Assembly (NCBI GenBank): GCA_035405785.1
Contig: DAONJS010000010.1
Location: 31,171-95,170 of the forward strand
From: BPGX01 sp035405785
Lineage (GTDB): Bacteria; Bacteroidota; Bacteroidia; B-17B0; Aurantibacillaceae
Reading direction: 5' to 3'
Length of the DNA: 64,000 nucleotides
Shown: in pieces, positions 10,201 through 17,912 of the stretch
Layout: each line of letters begins with the position of its first letter
Numbering within the stretch: the first letter of the stretch is position 1
Position numbers and translations under genes: made by a program
The notes under the pieces: generated by a model
What the model was told of the DNA's origin: nothing
Database searches by the model: none
Seen by the model: the letters and a program-made list of their open reading frames with translations, nothing else

Positions 10201-10349
10201 TGGTAAGCATTTGAATAATCTTTATTATCAAATAATTCAGTTGCTTTTTTAAATAATGCATTATCATCTGTAAAATATAAAGTTTTTTGAGCATTGATGT
10301 TTTGAAAAAAACAAAAAGAAATCAGCACTAAAATTTGAAAGTGTTTCAT
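7245..10349 (-). CDS. Large tetratricopeptide-repeat periplasmic protein
   Basis: 1,034 residues from the chosen Met, which begins MKHFQILVLISFCFFQNINAQ, a clean signal peptide ending in Ala-Gln. An in-frame ATG 54 bases upstream would bury this signal and is less likely. The rest is about 25 TPR-like helical hairpins (for example KKKYQDVINTFKKI, QKNYENAAKYFEKSIG, QKNDDKAFLYLDKVV) with the recurring pattern of Tyr, Ala and a bulky residue. This is a protein-binding scaffold, probably in the periplasm. It is the first gene of a minus-strand group with the barrel, permease and sulfotransferase. Such proteins are often annotated only as TPR proteins; the resemblance to YbgF/BamD-like scaffolds is structural only. 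Confidence 0.85.
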   Translation of the reverse strand: MKHFQILVLISFCFFQNINAQKTLYFTDDNALFKKATELFDNKDYSNAYQLFDKYNQSKNKEQLLSVDAEYYQAVCAYYLENKDAELLLKNFVSKHPESTKVNDALFYLGDLYFKKKKYQDVINTFKKIDSDVLSKERYFEYRYKKGYSLMETGHLNEASAEFYELKDTDNPYYNHATYYYAHIAYQQKKYEPALENFLKLEKDNNYAVIIPYYITHIYFIQNKFQDVISTTNKLIKDSLFYQKLPEIQRMLGESYFNLKQYDKCAEALEKANQLSGLNNQGNYLLGYAYYQQKNYENAAKYFEKSIGQEDSIAQNAWYHLADCYLKLNQKDKAKNAFYGASKLNFIPSIKEDALFNFAKLSYELDYSPFNETINAFTQYINEYPLSHRKDEALQYLINAYATTKNYEKALETIDKISVKTPQIEQIHQRLLFNLAVRYFNDKNYPLAELYFNKTIKTANESVFTTLAHYWLAEIYFQNKDYSTAITYWKKFQLLPFAPSMKEYEVSNYNIAYCYLKRQNEGDIAEAAVFFSKFANSNSNDYTKKSDAAIRAGDCFFLQQNYPMAVEYYSKAIQLNKTETDYAMYQKALCLGLLKKFDEKVSLLKTLTENYPKSDYTPLALLEIADTYNNDMKLNSSAIQYYEKFLSAYPNHPSSIKAMVSLGLIYYSQKNDDKAFLYLDKVVKNNPNSSEAQEVLPVIKKIFESKGQIAEMERYFEAIGNPLSVNQVENSLYESAKDYYYNQKNCEKAKSLFEEYLQKFPDGKNAMEAHYCIAECLYNSSDSSNIQKSIEHYLVIVRHSNRFLFTEDALAKTSFYFYKQKNYSEALPLLLKYAETTEEPANVFQAKWFALKSAVQLQDYSKVLELSNFILSNSNKANDNQIKEAKYYKALALYEQQQYNEALKEFTTLPKQLKNSNGARSYVYAAKIYLGQGNYKQCENAINELLSYQYTNDEINAEGMLVLADAYMQQKDYANAKIILETILTAKVKDEILKTAQQKLDEVNRALNQNETNKENKDLFDKLFDEYQESKQQQ

Positions 10350-10474
10350 CGTAAAAAATTTGCGTAAAATTATAGATAGTAGTTCGTAAGATTTTACTCG
10401 CATTGAAAAAAATATCCACTTGATAGTGTTAGTAATTTTTTATTTGAATAACTCATCATCATTTTAATTCACCT

Positions 10475-10482
10475 TAACTTTG
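10475..10482 (+). promoter_or_regulatory. Probable -7 box of the FtsE-cupin-methyltransferase operon
   Basis: TAACTTTG matches the Bacteroidota -7 element TAnnTTTG and lies 19 bases before the ATG. It is followed by TGCATTCAAA. I see no TTG at the usual -33 distance. Confidence 0.5.
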
Positions 10483-10500
10483 TGCATTCAAAATTAACTA

Positions 10501-11169
10501 ATGAGCACTGTATTAAAATATGAAAATGTAGAAATTTATCATGATGAAAATTTGATTTTAAAGAATGTCAATTTTCAAATAAATAAAGGTGATTTTGTGT
10601 ATTTACTTGGAAAAAGTGGTAGTGGAAAAACAAGTTTGATAAAAAGTATTTATGCTGATATTCCTTTGAATAAAGGGAAAGCAGAAGTTTGTGGATATAA
10701 TTTATTGACTATAAAGAAAAAAGAGATTCCATATTTACGAAGAAAAATAGGTATTGTGTTTCAGGATTTTCAACTATTGCCTGATAGAGATGTGTATGAT
10801 AATTTGCTGTTTGTAATGAAAGCAACAGGATGGGAAAATCACAATAAAATTGATGAGCGAATTAAAGAAGTATTAAAGAGTGTAGGATTATCAGATAAGT
10901 ATAATAAAATGCCTTATGAACTTTCAGGAGGCGAACAGCAAAGAGTGTGCATTGCAAGAGCGTTAGTAAATCATCCTGAATTGATAATTGCCGATGAACC
11001 AACAGGAAATTTAGACCCACAAACTTCTTTAGAAATTGTTCAACTTTTAAAGCAATTAACACAAACCTCAGATACAGCAATATTATTAGCCACTCACGAT
11101 ATACTTGTTTATCAAAAAATAAAAGGCACTACATTAGTGTGCGAGAATCAAACTATTACTCAAATATGA
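10501..11169 (+). CDS. ABC transporter ATP-binding protein, FtsE-like
   Basis: 222 residues, the normal size of FtsE/LolD-type ATPases. Walker A GKSGSGKTS (37-45), Q-loop FQDFQLLPDRDV (87-98), signature LSGGEQQR (141-148), Walker B LIIADEPTGNLD (161-172) and the switch His in ATHD are all intact. FtsE with FtsX controls peptidoglycan hydrolases at division; LolD moves lipoproteins. No permease gene lies next to it, which agrees with FtsE genes being unlinked to ftsX in many Bacteroidota. Its stop TGA overlaps the next gene's ATG (ATGA), so the three genes form an operon. FtsE is the more likely of the two identities because of sequence length and the residues NKGDFVYLLGKSGSGKTS. Confidence 0.8.
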   Translation: MSTVLKYENVEIYHDENLILKNVNFQINKGDFVYLLGKSGSGKTSLIKSIYADIPLNKGKAEVCGYNLLTIKKKEIPYLRRKIGIVFQDFQLLPDRDVYDNLLFVMKATGWENHNKIDERIKEVLKSVGLSDKYNKMPYELSGGEQQRVCIARALVNHPELIIADEPTGNLDPQTSLEIVQLLKQLTQTSDTAILLATHDILVYQKIKGTTLVCENQTITQI

Positions 11170-11576
11170 AAAAATATTCAGAACCATATTTGATTGAATT
11201 TTCAAAAATTGGAAATAGTAGTGTAGGATATATTTCTGTGGCAGAAGCACAAAAGTCAGTGCCTTTTGAAATTAAAAGAGTTTTCTGGACTTATTTTACA
11301 CCCGAAGAATTAACAAGGGGACATCATGCACACTATAATACTGAACAAATTTTAATAGCAGTAGCAGGCAGAATTATTGTGCATACTGAACTTCCTGATG
11401 GTAGAAAAAATGCATATACGCTTGAAAAGCCAAATATTGGCATATACTTACCACCACATTGCTGGCATTATATGGAATACTCACATACTGCGGTTCAATT
11501 GGTTTTAGCAAGTGCTGTGTATGATGAAAAGGATTACATTCGTGATTACAACAAATATAAAGAAGTTTATTTATGA
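11166..11576 (+). CDS. WxcM-like/FdtA-type cupin, probable dTDP-sugar 3,4-ketoisomerase
   Basis: 136 residues. RGHHAHYNTEQILIAVAGRI near residues 49-68 and PPHCWHYMEYS, VQLVLASAVYDEKDYIRDYNKY near the end match the FdtA/QdtA/WxcM family, which isomerise dTDP-4-keto-6-deoxyglucose to the 3-keto form during amino-sugar synthesis for surface glycans. The His pair in RGHHAH is the proposed acid/base site. I chose the ATG overlapping the upstream stop (ATGA); an upstream in-frame codon at 11139 would run into the ABC gene. It overlaps the methyltransferase gene by 4 bases. No other dTDP-sugar genes are in the window, so the substrate is inferred only from family. Confidence 0.78.
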   Translation: MKKYSEPYLIEFSKIGNSSVGYISVAEAQKSVPFEIKRVFWTYFTPEELTRGHHAHYNTEQILIAVAGRIIVHTELPDGRKNAYTLEKPNIGIYLPPHCWHYMEYSHTAVQLVLASAVYDEKDYIRDYNKYKEVYL

Positions 11577-12307
11577 GTAAAAAAAATAAGGAGTTAACTT
11601 TTGAAGATTTTCAAAAACTGGCAAGAAAAAAAGGGCTGGCATTACCTGAAAAAATTGGCTTTCCAACATCTTATCGTGAAGGATATTATGAGGTGATATT
11701 AGAAGATATTTTTTCAAAACTGCCAATTAATACTACAACTAAAAAAGTAGTGCTGGATATTGGATGTGGTTGTGATTTACTCACGCATAAATTGATTTCA
11801 ATATGTAAACAACAAAAACATACATTGTTATTAAATGATTCGCAAGAGATGTTAGATAATTTGCCAAAAGATAATTTTCCAAAATATATTGCGGGTAAGT
11901 TTCCATTAGAAAATCCTGTATTGAAAAGATATAAAGGAAAAGTAGATTTTATTTTGTGTTATAGTGTGTTATTTTATGTGTTTGCTAATGATAACATTTA
12001 TCAGTTTATTCACGAAGCAGTGGATTTACTTAAATCTGGTGGAAAGATGCTAATAGGTGACATTCCTAACTATGATAAGCGAAATCGTTTTTTACAATCT
12101 GATGAAGGAAAAAAGTTTTTGAAAAATAGTAAAAATATCAAAGGTTCTACTGCACACGAAAATTTGAATCAAAAAATGGATGATACAGTCATTTTTTCTT
12201 TGATGATGAGATTAAGAAAATTTGGATGTGAAACATACTTATTACCTCAAAATCCTGCTTTACCAATGGCAAACAGAAGAGAAGATATTTTGATTGTGAA
12301 AAGGTAG
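11573..12307 (+). CDS. Class I SAM-dependent methyltransferase
   Basis: 244 residues. Motif I VVLDIGCGCDLLTHKL (about 59-74) is the SAM-binding Gly-rich loop; LLLNDSQEMLDNLP carries the acidic residue after strand 2, and VDFILCYSVLFYVF is motif II. GGKMLIGDIPN is motif III. The methyl acceptor is not evident. It overlaps the ketoisomerase-like gene by ATGA, which suggests a nucleotide-sugar or glycan substrate, though other small molecules are possible. The stop is followed after 5 bases by the converging protease gene. Confidence 0.8.
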   Translation: MSKKNKELTFEDFQKLARKKGLALPEKIGFPTSYREGYYEVILEDIFSKLPINTTTKKVVLDIGCGCDLLTHKLISICKQQKHTLLLNDSQEMLDNLPKDNFPKYIAGKFPLENPVLKRYKGKVDFILCYSVLFYVFANDNIYQFIHEAVDLLKSGGKMLIGDIPNYDKRNRFLQSDEGKKFLKNSKNIKGSTAHENLNQKMDDTVIFSLMMRLRKFGCETYLLPQNPALPMANRREDILIVKR

Positions 12308-12312
12308 GGGGG

Positions 12313-13041
12313 CTATTTCCCTTCTCGTAATTTTTTTACACGCTCTTCTGTTACAGGATGGGAAGATAAAAACTCGGGAATATTTTCAGTGCCACTTTTC
12401 TGAGATATTTTTTCAAGTAGATTGGCTAAAGGAGTAGTGGAAAGTTGGTGAGTTTTTAATTGTTGAATGGCATAATCGTCTGCTTCAGATTCATAACTGC
12501 GGGAATAAGATAATGATAAAAGTTGATGTGTAAGTGTTGCAACAAATGAAGAAAAATCACCAATGATATATCCTACAACAGCGGCTGTTAATCCTGATTT
12601 TATCATTAATTTCAAACTATGCTTGTAATGTAAATGTCCTGCTTCGTGTGCCAATACTCCCATTACATCAGTATAATTGGTTGTATCTGTGCTCATTTTT
12701 ACAAGTGAATCTAAAATGATAATATAATTGCCGGGTAGTGCGAAAGCATTTGGATACGGTGCGTTTCTAAATAACAAAGTAATTTTTGAACTATCAGTGT
12801 TATTTAATTTGAAAAATTTTTCTTTGATTTTATTTTGTGTAAAAGTAGATAATGAAGTAGGTTCTAATTCTCTTATATCCATTGATTGAATGGTAGATTC
12901 ACCAATTTGTTTTTGAATTTCTACAGGAATAATATCTGCAACCACAGTGCTGATAAATTCTCCACCCCATTGAAATGCGGCATAAATAATACCTGCAAAT
13001 AATAATGTGATAAATAAAATGAAAACAATAAACTTTTTCAT
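12313..13041 (-). CDS. Membrane-anchored M48-family metalloprotease (LoiP/YggG-like)
   Basis: 242 residues. An N-terminal hydrophobic segment (3-24) anchors or exports the protein. The zinc motif HEAGH is at 132-136, in MGVLAHEAGHLHYKHS, and YSRSYESEADDYAI (179-192) holds the third zinc-ligand Glu. The C-terminal SSHPVTEERVKKLRE is the typical M48 tail with His-Pro. The family degrades misfolded envelope proteins in the periplasm. It lies 4 bases after the MORN-lipoprotein gene, and the two may be co-transcribed. No lipobox is visible, so it is more likely an inner-membrane-anchored enzyme than a lipoprotein such as LoiP. Confidence 0.87.
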   Translation of the reverse strand: MKKFIVFILFITLLFAGIIYAAFQWGGEFISTVVADIIPVEIQKQIGESTIQSMDIRELEPTSLSTFTQNKIKEKFFKLNNTDSSKITLLFRNAPYPNAFALPGNYIIILDSLVKMSTDTTNYTDVMGVLAHEAGHLHYKHSLKLMIKSGLTAAVVGYIIGDFSSFVATLTHQLLSLSYSRSYESEADDYAIQQLKTHQLSTTPLANLLEKISQKSGTENIPEFLSSHPVTEERVKKLREGK

Positions 13042-13045
13042 TCCT

Positions 13046-13606
13046 TTATTTTCTCATTCTTTTAATTAACTGATTGTTTTTGTATAGTTCCAACATTACT
13101 TCTTTCCCAGATGTATCGTAATATACCCAAATACTATCTTTCAAATCATTTTTGTAATAACCAGAGTAGTATAATTTTCCATTAGGATGATATACATTAC
13201 TTTTGCCATTCATTTTTCCTCTATTATATGTGCATTCACTCCATAATAATCCGTTAGGATAAAAAAATAACCATTCGCCGTGTCTCTTGCCAAATCTGTA
13301 AAAACCCTTGTATTTGACTATACCATTTGGATATTTTTCTTCTGCATTACCAGTAAAACTTGAATCAGCAGGAGGTTTAATAAATAATTCTTCTAATTGA
13401 TTGTTTTTTGAAGAGTTAGAATTAACGGTATTTGTATTAATAGTTAATTCATTTATTTTTTCTTTTACATCTGATGAATCTGAATTAGATTGACAAGAAA
13501 TCAGTAATCCTAAAATACTTGTCAATAAAATATTTGAAAAAATTTTTTTATGATTTAATACATAATGTTTTATACTCAAAGAATGAAAGTTGATTTGTAT
13601 GTTCAT
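13046..13606 (-). CDS. Lipoprotein with MORN/YwqK-type repeats
   Basis: 186 residues. A hydrophobic stretch ends in LGLLISCQS, a good lipobox with Cys38, after a long positively charged N-region (NHKKIF). From about residue 90 come four degenerate repeats of the form YPNGxVxYxGxYxxGKRHGEW (for example YPNGIVKYKGFY, YPNGLLWSECTY, HPNGKLYYSGYY). They match the YwqK/MORN family, whose members are often labelled antitoxins by homology only; no toxin is adjacent. It precedes the M48 protease by 4 bases. The function is unknown; exposure on a membrane surface is likely. Confidence 0.7.
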   Translation of the reverse strand: MNIQINFHSLSIKHYVLNHKKIFSNILLTSILGLLISCQSNSDSSDVKEKINELTINTNTVNSNSSKNNQLEELFIKPPADSSFTGNAEEKYPNGIVKYKGFYRFGKRHGEWLFFYPNGLLWSECTYNRGKMNGKSNVYHPNGKLYYSGYYKNDLKDSIWVYYDTSGKEVMLELYKNNQLIKRMRK

Positions 13607-13667
13607 ATTTTTTTGTTTAGAATCTAGTAGGAGTGTATTATGCCTTTACATTTTTAAAATTTGCTTT

Positions 13668-14888
13668 TTACAAATCCTTTAAATTATACTCATTAATTTT
13701 TCTATACAATGTTCTTTCGCTGATACCTAATTCTTGTGCAGCATATTTCCTTTTCCCTTTGTGTTTAATGAGTGCTTTTTTTATCAATTCTTTTTCTTTG
13801 TCTTGTAAAGATAATGTTTCTTCAATTGGAATAACATTTTTATCTTGTTTTTCTTTGGATAAATTTGATGGAGATTCGTGTTTAATAAGAATAGGTTTTT
13901 CTGAAATACCTGATAAAACTGGCAATTGAGAGGTCTCATTAGTTTCTTCTTCAAGGATATCTGGTTTAACAATAGTTACAAGGTTATATACAACTTTTTT
14001 AAGTTGATCCACTTCTTTTTTTAATTCAAAAAGAGCCGATTTTAAAATAGCTTCTTCGTATTGAACTTCATTAAGGCGAATAGGTGAAGCATTTGTAGAT
14101 GCGGATGGTGTATTTAAATAATTTGACAACATTTCTGCCGTTATTATTCTTTCTTTTTCAATAATTGAAATTTGCTCTGTAATATTTTTTAATTGGCGAA
14201 TATTACCTGGCCAATAATAATTTAAAAGAAGCTCTTCTGCATCTGGAGTAAGTTGAATAGCGGGCATTCTATATTTTACAGCAAAGTCAGAAGCAAATTT
14301 TTTAAACAACAAAAGAATATCTTCTTTTCTTTCTCTTAAAGGTGGAAGGTAAATAGGCACAGTATTTAAGCGATAATATAAATCTTCTCTGAATTTTCCT
14401 TTTTGAATAGCCAAATCAAAGTTGATATTAGTTGCCGCAACCACACGAACATTTGTTTTTTGAACTTTACTACTTCCTACCCGAATATATTCACCTGTTT
14501 CTAAAATACGAAGCAATCTTGCCTGTGTAGCTAACGGCAATTCACCAACTTCATCTAAAAAAATGGTTCCACCATTTGCCACTTCAAAATAACCTTTACG
14601 AGAATCTGTGGCACCTGTAAATGCTCCTTTTTCGTGTCCAAATAATTCACTGTCAATTGTGCCTTCGGGTATAGCACCACAATTCACTGCAATGTATGGA
14701 CCATGTTTTCTGCTGCTAAATTGATGAATAATTTGAGGAAAAACTTCTTTTCCCGTTCCGCTTTCTCCAAGTATTAAAATGGTCAAATCTGTAGCGGCTA
14801 CTTTTACAGCAATATCTATTGCTCTATTAAGCAATGGATGATTGCCAATGATTCCATATCTGTTTTTTATTTCTTGTAATGATTGCAT
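13668..14888 (-). CDS. Sigma-54-dependent transcriptional activator without sensor domain
   Basis: 406 residues. The AAA+ domain begins almost at once: Walker A GESGTGKE (41-48), sigma-54 contact loop GAFTGA (88-93), Walker B GTIFLDE (107-113). Near residue 300 a coiled-coil-like segment (KKEVDQLKKVVYNLV) follows, and the C-terminus (about 363-406, YAAQELGISERTLYRKINEYN) is a Fis-type helix-turn-helix. No receiver, GAF or PAS domain is present, so activity is probably set by partner proteins or by level. It lies 7 bases after dnaJ on the same strand. The target promoters (GG-N10-GC type) are not identified here. The architecture is frequent in Bacteroidota. Confidence 0.92.
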   Translation of the reverse strand: MQSLQEIKNRYGIIGNHPLLNRAIDIAVKVAATDLTILILGESGTGKEVFPQIIHQFSSRKHGPYIAVNCGAIPEGTIDSELFGHEKGAFTGATDSRKGYFEVANGGTIFLDEVGELPLATQARLLRILETGEYIRVGSSKVQKTNVRVVAATNINFDLAIQKGKFREDLYYRLNTVPIYLPPLRERKEDILLLFKKFASDFAVKYRMPAIQLTPDAEELLLNYYWPGNIRQLKNITEQISIIEKERIITAEMLSNYLNTPSASTNASPIRLNEVQYEEAILKSALFELKKEVDQLKKVVYNLVTIVKPDILEEETNETSQLPVLSGISEKPILIKHESPSNLSKEKQDKNVIPIEETLSLQDKEKELIKKALIKHKGKRKYAAQELGISERTLYRKINEYNLKDL

Positions 14889-14895
14889 AATTAAA

Positions 14896-16041
14896 TTAAC
14901 TAAAATATTCTTTCATTCTTTCGTAAAAAGATTTTTCTTTTTTATTAGAAGCAGGTTGAAAATTCTTTGAATTTCGTAATTGTTCCAGAATCTTTTTTTC
15001 TTCAGCACTTAAGTTAGTTGGCACATATACATTCACATCAATAATAATATCTCCTTTTCCATATCCGTTGATTGAAGGCAGACCCTTACCTTTTAATCGC
15101 AATAATTTTCCAGATTGTGTGCCGGGTTCTATTTTAATTCTTGCTTTACCATCTAAAGTTGGCACTTCAATACTCGCACCTAATGCGGCATCTGGGAAAC
15201 TAATGAATAAATGATAAATAAGATTATTACCTTCTCTTTTGAAATATGGGTGCGGTTCTTCTTCAATGTGAATGATTAAGTCGCCAGAAACACCAGCATT
15301 TGGAGCGGCGTGTCCTTTACCTCTTAATGATAATTCCATTCCATCTTCTACACCTGCGGGGATATTAAAGGATACAATTTCTTCTCCCCATACTACGCCA
15401 TTTCCATTACATACATCACATTTTTCTGATGGAATGGAACCTTGTCCATTACAAGTTGGACAAGTACTGCGAGTTTGCATAGCACCTAAAATTGTTTGCT
15501 GCACCTTTACAATTACACCAGAACCCTTGCAGGTTGGACATGTTGTTAATTTACCACTTTTAGCACCAGTGCCACTACATGCGTTGCAGACAACTTGTTT
15601 TTTTATTTTAATTTTTTTGTTTACTCCTGTGGCTATTTCATTTAAATTAAGTTTTACATTTATTCTAACATCACCTCCTCTTGCTCTTCTTCTGCCACTT
15701 GATCTACCAGAAAAACCAAAACTTTCTCCAAAAATATCTTCAAAATGAGAAAAAATATCATCCATATTTACATTGGCACCACCATAAAAGCCACCTGCAC
15801 CATCGGAAGCGGCTGATGAGCCAACACCTGCATGTCCAAATTGATCATATCTTTGTCTTTTTTCTTTATCACTTAGAACTTCATACGCTTCATTAATTTC
15901 TTTAAATTTTTCTTCCGCTTCTTTATTGCCTTGGTTTTTATCAGGATGATATTTAACGGCTAATTTTCTATATGCTTTTTTAATTTCCTCTTCTGACGCA
16001 TTTCTTGGAACACCTAATATCTCGTAATAATCTTTTTTCAT
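14896..16041 (-). CDS. dnaJ: Chaperone protein DnaJ
   Basis: 381 residues, full length. J-domain at 1-70 with HPD in KYHPDKNQG; Gly/Phe-rich linker (about 75-115); four zinc-binding CxxCxGxG repeats (CNACSGTG, CPTCKGSG, CPTCNGQG, CDVCNGNG); C-terminal substrate-binding domain. It stimulates DnaK ATP hydrolysis and delivers unfolded proteins. GrpE lies 18 bases upstream on the same strand, and dnaK is not in the window. The sigma-54 activator follows within 7 bases, so the three may form one transcript. Confidence 0.97.
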   Translation of the reverse strand: MKKDYYEILGVPRNASEEEIKKAYRKLAVKYHPDKNQGNKEAEEKFKEINEAYEVLSDKEKRQRYDQFGHAGVGSSAASDGAGGFYGGANVNMDDIFSHFEDIFGESFGFSGRSSGRRRARGGDVRINVKLNLNEIATGVNKKIKIKKQVVCNACSGTGAKSGKLTTCPTCKGSGVIVKVQQTILGAMQTRSTCPTCNGQGSIPSEKCDVCNGNGVVWGEEIVSFNIPAGVEDGMELSLRGKGHAAPNAGVSGDLIIHIEEEPHPYFKREGNNLIYHLFISFPDAALGASIEVPTLDGKARIKIEPGTQSGKLLRLKGKGLPSINGYGKGDIIIDVNVYVPTNLSAEEKKILEQLRNSKNFQPASNKKEKSFYERMKEYFS

Positions 16042-16059
16042 AATTCATTAAATTTTTAA

Positions 16060-16695
16060 TTATTCACCTACAACAACTTTTGCATGACGAATGAGTTTAT
16101 CATTCATTTGATATGCCTTTTCAAGTTCTTCTACAACTTTTCCTTTTAGTTCTTCTGATTGAGCAGGAATTTTTGCAACGGCTTCCATTGTGTCCGCATT
16201 AAATTCTTTGTGCAAACTATCAATGGGAACAATGTTATTTTGAGATATGATGTGTTTAAATTTATTGTGAATGATTTCAAATCCTTTTTTAACCACTTCA
16301 ATATCAGTAGCAGTAGCATTTTCTTTAATGGCTCTGTCAAAATCATCTAAAATAGGTAAGATAGATTTCCAAATTTCTTCACCTGCGTATTTAATCAGGT
16401 CTTCTTTTTCTTTACGAGTTCTTTTTCTAAAATTGTCAAACTCGGCTAATAACCTGATGTGTTTATCATTCAACTCTGCTAATTGTTGCTCTAAAGTTTC
16501 AATTTTTTTCATTAGTTCATTCTTTTCTTGTGATTCTTGATTGGCAGATTCATTATTATTAGATGAATCTGTACTTGAGTTATTATTTTGTTGTTCATTA
16601 TTTATTTGCTGTTCATTCATTGAATTTGTATTTGTAGATTCTGACTTATTTTCAGTATTGTTTTCTACTTCTGATTTGATTTTATCGTTTTCCAT
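16060..16695 (-). CDS. grpE: Nucleotide exchange factor GrpE
   Basis: 211 residues from MENDKIKSEVENN; a longer frame begins 51 bases upstream but adds an atypical leader. An Asn/Ser/Glu-rich disordered region (1-60) is followed by a long coiled coil (about 62-130, with LAEFDNFRKRTRKEKEDL as the GrpE hallmark). The C-terminal beta-wing domain ends DKLIRHAKVVVGE, near the family's usual RLLRPAKVVV. It releases ADP from DnaK. The -7 box at 16744-16751 may drive grpE-dnaJ and the activator. Confidence 0.95.
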   Translation of the reverse strand: MENDKIKSEVENNTENKSESTNTNSMNEQQINNEQQNNNSSTDSSNNNESANQESQEKNELMKKIETLEQQLAELNDKHIRLLAEFDNFRKRTRKEKEDLIKYAGEEIWKSILPILDDFDRAIKENATATDIEVVKKGFEIIHNKFKHIISQNNIVPIDSLHKEFNADTMEAVAKIPAQSEELKGKVVEELEKAYQMNDKLIRHAKVVVGE

Positions 16696-16743
16696 AGTAT
16701 CATTTTTTGAGACAAAATGTATATCAATTTGTCTGCCAAAGGG

Positions 16744-16751
16744 CAAAAATA
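16744..16751 (-). promoter_or_regulatory. Probable -7 box of grpE-dnaJ
   Basis: On the minus strand the sequence reads TATTTTTG, matching TAnnTTTG, and is followed by CCCTTTGGCA. It lies about 49 bases before the grpE ATG. No clear -33 TTG is seen. Confidence 0.35.
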
Positions 16752-16761
16752 GGTAATTATG

Positions 16762-17907
16762 TCATATTTTTTTAGAATAAATGGAATTTTTGATGGCATA
16801 TAATAACTTTTCTGCTTTTAGATTACATTCTTCATATTCTTTTTCTGGATTAGCATAAATAGTAATAGCACTTCCAGCCCATATTTTTAGGGTATGTGAT
16901 AATGTATCATAAAAAATACTTCTTATTAAAACAGATAAATCAAAATCACCATTATTGAAAATACCTAAACACCCGCTGTAATATTCTCTAGGAAAAATTT
17001 CTAATTCATCGGCAATTTGCATCGCCCTAATTTTTGGAGCACCAGTCATACTTGCCATAGGAAAGGTAGCATATATTATATCTTTGAATGAGATATTTTC
17101 TGATAATTTACAAGAAATTTTGCTCACCATTTGATGAACAGAAGCATAAGTTTTAATTGTAAAAAGTTCATCAACTTTAACACTGCCTTTGTCAGCCACT
17201 TTTGACAAATCATTACGACAAACATCTACAATCATAGCATTTTCGGTTCTTTCTTTATTACTATTTAATAAATCAAATTTATTTTTTTCATCTTCTTCAA
17301 TATTTTTCCCTCTTGCCGCAGTGCCTTTGATGGGCTCTGTAAATAGAATGTTTTTCTCTTTCTTTAAAAATCTTTCAGGCGAAAAACTTAATATGATTGT
17401 TGAATTATATTTAAATATTGCAGTAAAAGGGCTTTGCATTGTGTTTAATAAATACCAAAATATTTCTGTTATTGAAATATCAATATCTTCAAATACAAAA
17501 GGTATACAATAATTCATTTCATAAATATCGCCCGATTTTAAGTATTGTTGAATTTTTTGAAAATTTAATAGATATTCTGAATAATCAATGGTTTTAATTT
17601 TGGGATTAAAAAGATGAGAATTATTAGTTTTTTGTTTAGGTAGAATAGATTCTAAAATATCTTTTATTTCAGAGATTTGTTCAATTTTCTTTTTATTTTT
17701 TACAGGAAGAATAATGGGCTGTTCAGTTTTACTTTTTCTATCAAAACATTTTGGTTCAATTAAATTTTTGTAATCGTATGGAATTAATACCGCACATTCT
17801 TTGAAATTATCAATGTTTTCAATAGGAATTATATTATCAGATAGTTCATAGAAATAATTCTCAAGCCCATCATTTAAACTGGAAAAAGTAATCAGGAAAT
17901 TGTTCAT
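16762..17907 (-). CDS. pabB: Aminodeoxychorismate synthase component I (PabB-like chorismate-binding enzyme)
   Basis: 381 residues from ATG at 17907; a TTG three codons upstream is less likely. The chorismate-binding fold has PIKGTAARG near residue 190: the Lys in PIKGT is the PabB-type nucleophile, whereas anthranilate synthases have PIAGT. The sequence ERTENAMIVDVCRNDL and the late TGAPKIRAMQI are the substrate and metal sites. The product would be 4-amino-4-deoxychorismate for folate synthesis. It is shorter than stand-alone PabB of enterobacteria (about 450) because the N-terminal domain is reduced. It starts 6 bases after the Nudix stop. No pabA or pabC is in the window. Confidence 0.85.
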   Translation of the reverse strand: MNNFLITFSSLNDGLENYFYELSDNIIPIENIDNFKECAVLIPYDYKNLIEPKCFDRKSKTEQPIILPVKNKKKIEQISEIKDILESILPKQKTNNSHLFNPKIKTIDYSEYLLNFQKIQQYLKSGDIYEMNYCIPFVFEDIDISITEIFWYLLNTMQSPFTAIFKYNSTIILSFSPERFLKKEKNILFTEPIKGTAARGKNIEEDEKNKFDLLNSNKERTENAMIVDVCRNDLSKVADKGSVKVDELFTIKTYASVHQMVSKISCKLSENISFKDIIYATFPMASMTGAPKIRAMQIADELEIFPREYYSGCLGIFNNGDFDLSVLIRSIFYDTLSHTLKIWAGSAITIYANPEKEYEECNLKAEKLLYAIKNSIYSKKI

Positions 17908-17912
17908 AATTT

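Noticed and set aside
13046..13606. MORN-type lipoprotein as an antitoxin
   Set aside because: The YwqK label implies an antitoxin, but no toxin is adjacent and the lipobox makes a cytoplasmic antitoxin role unlikely.
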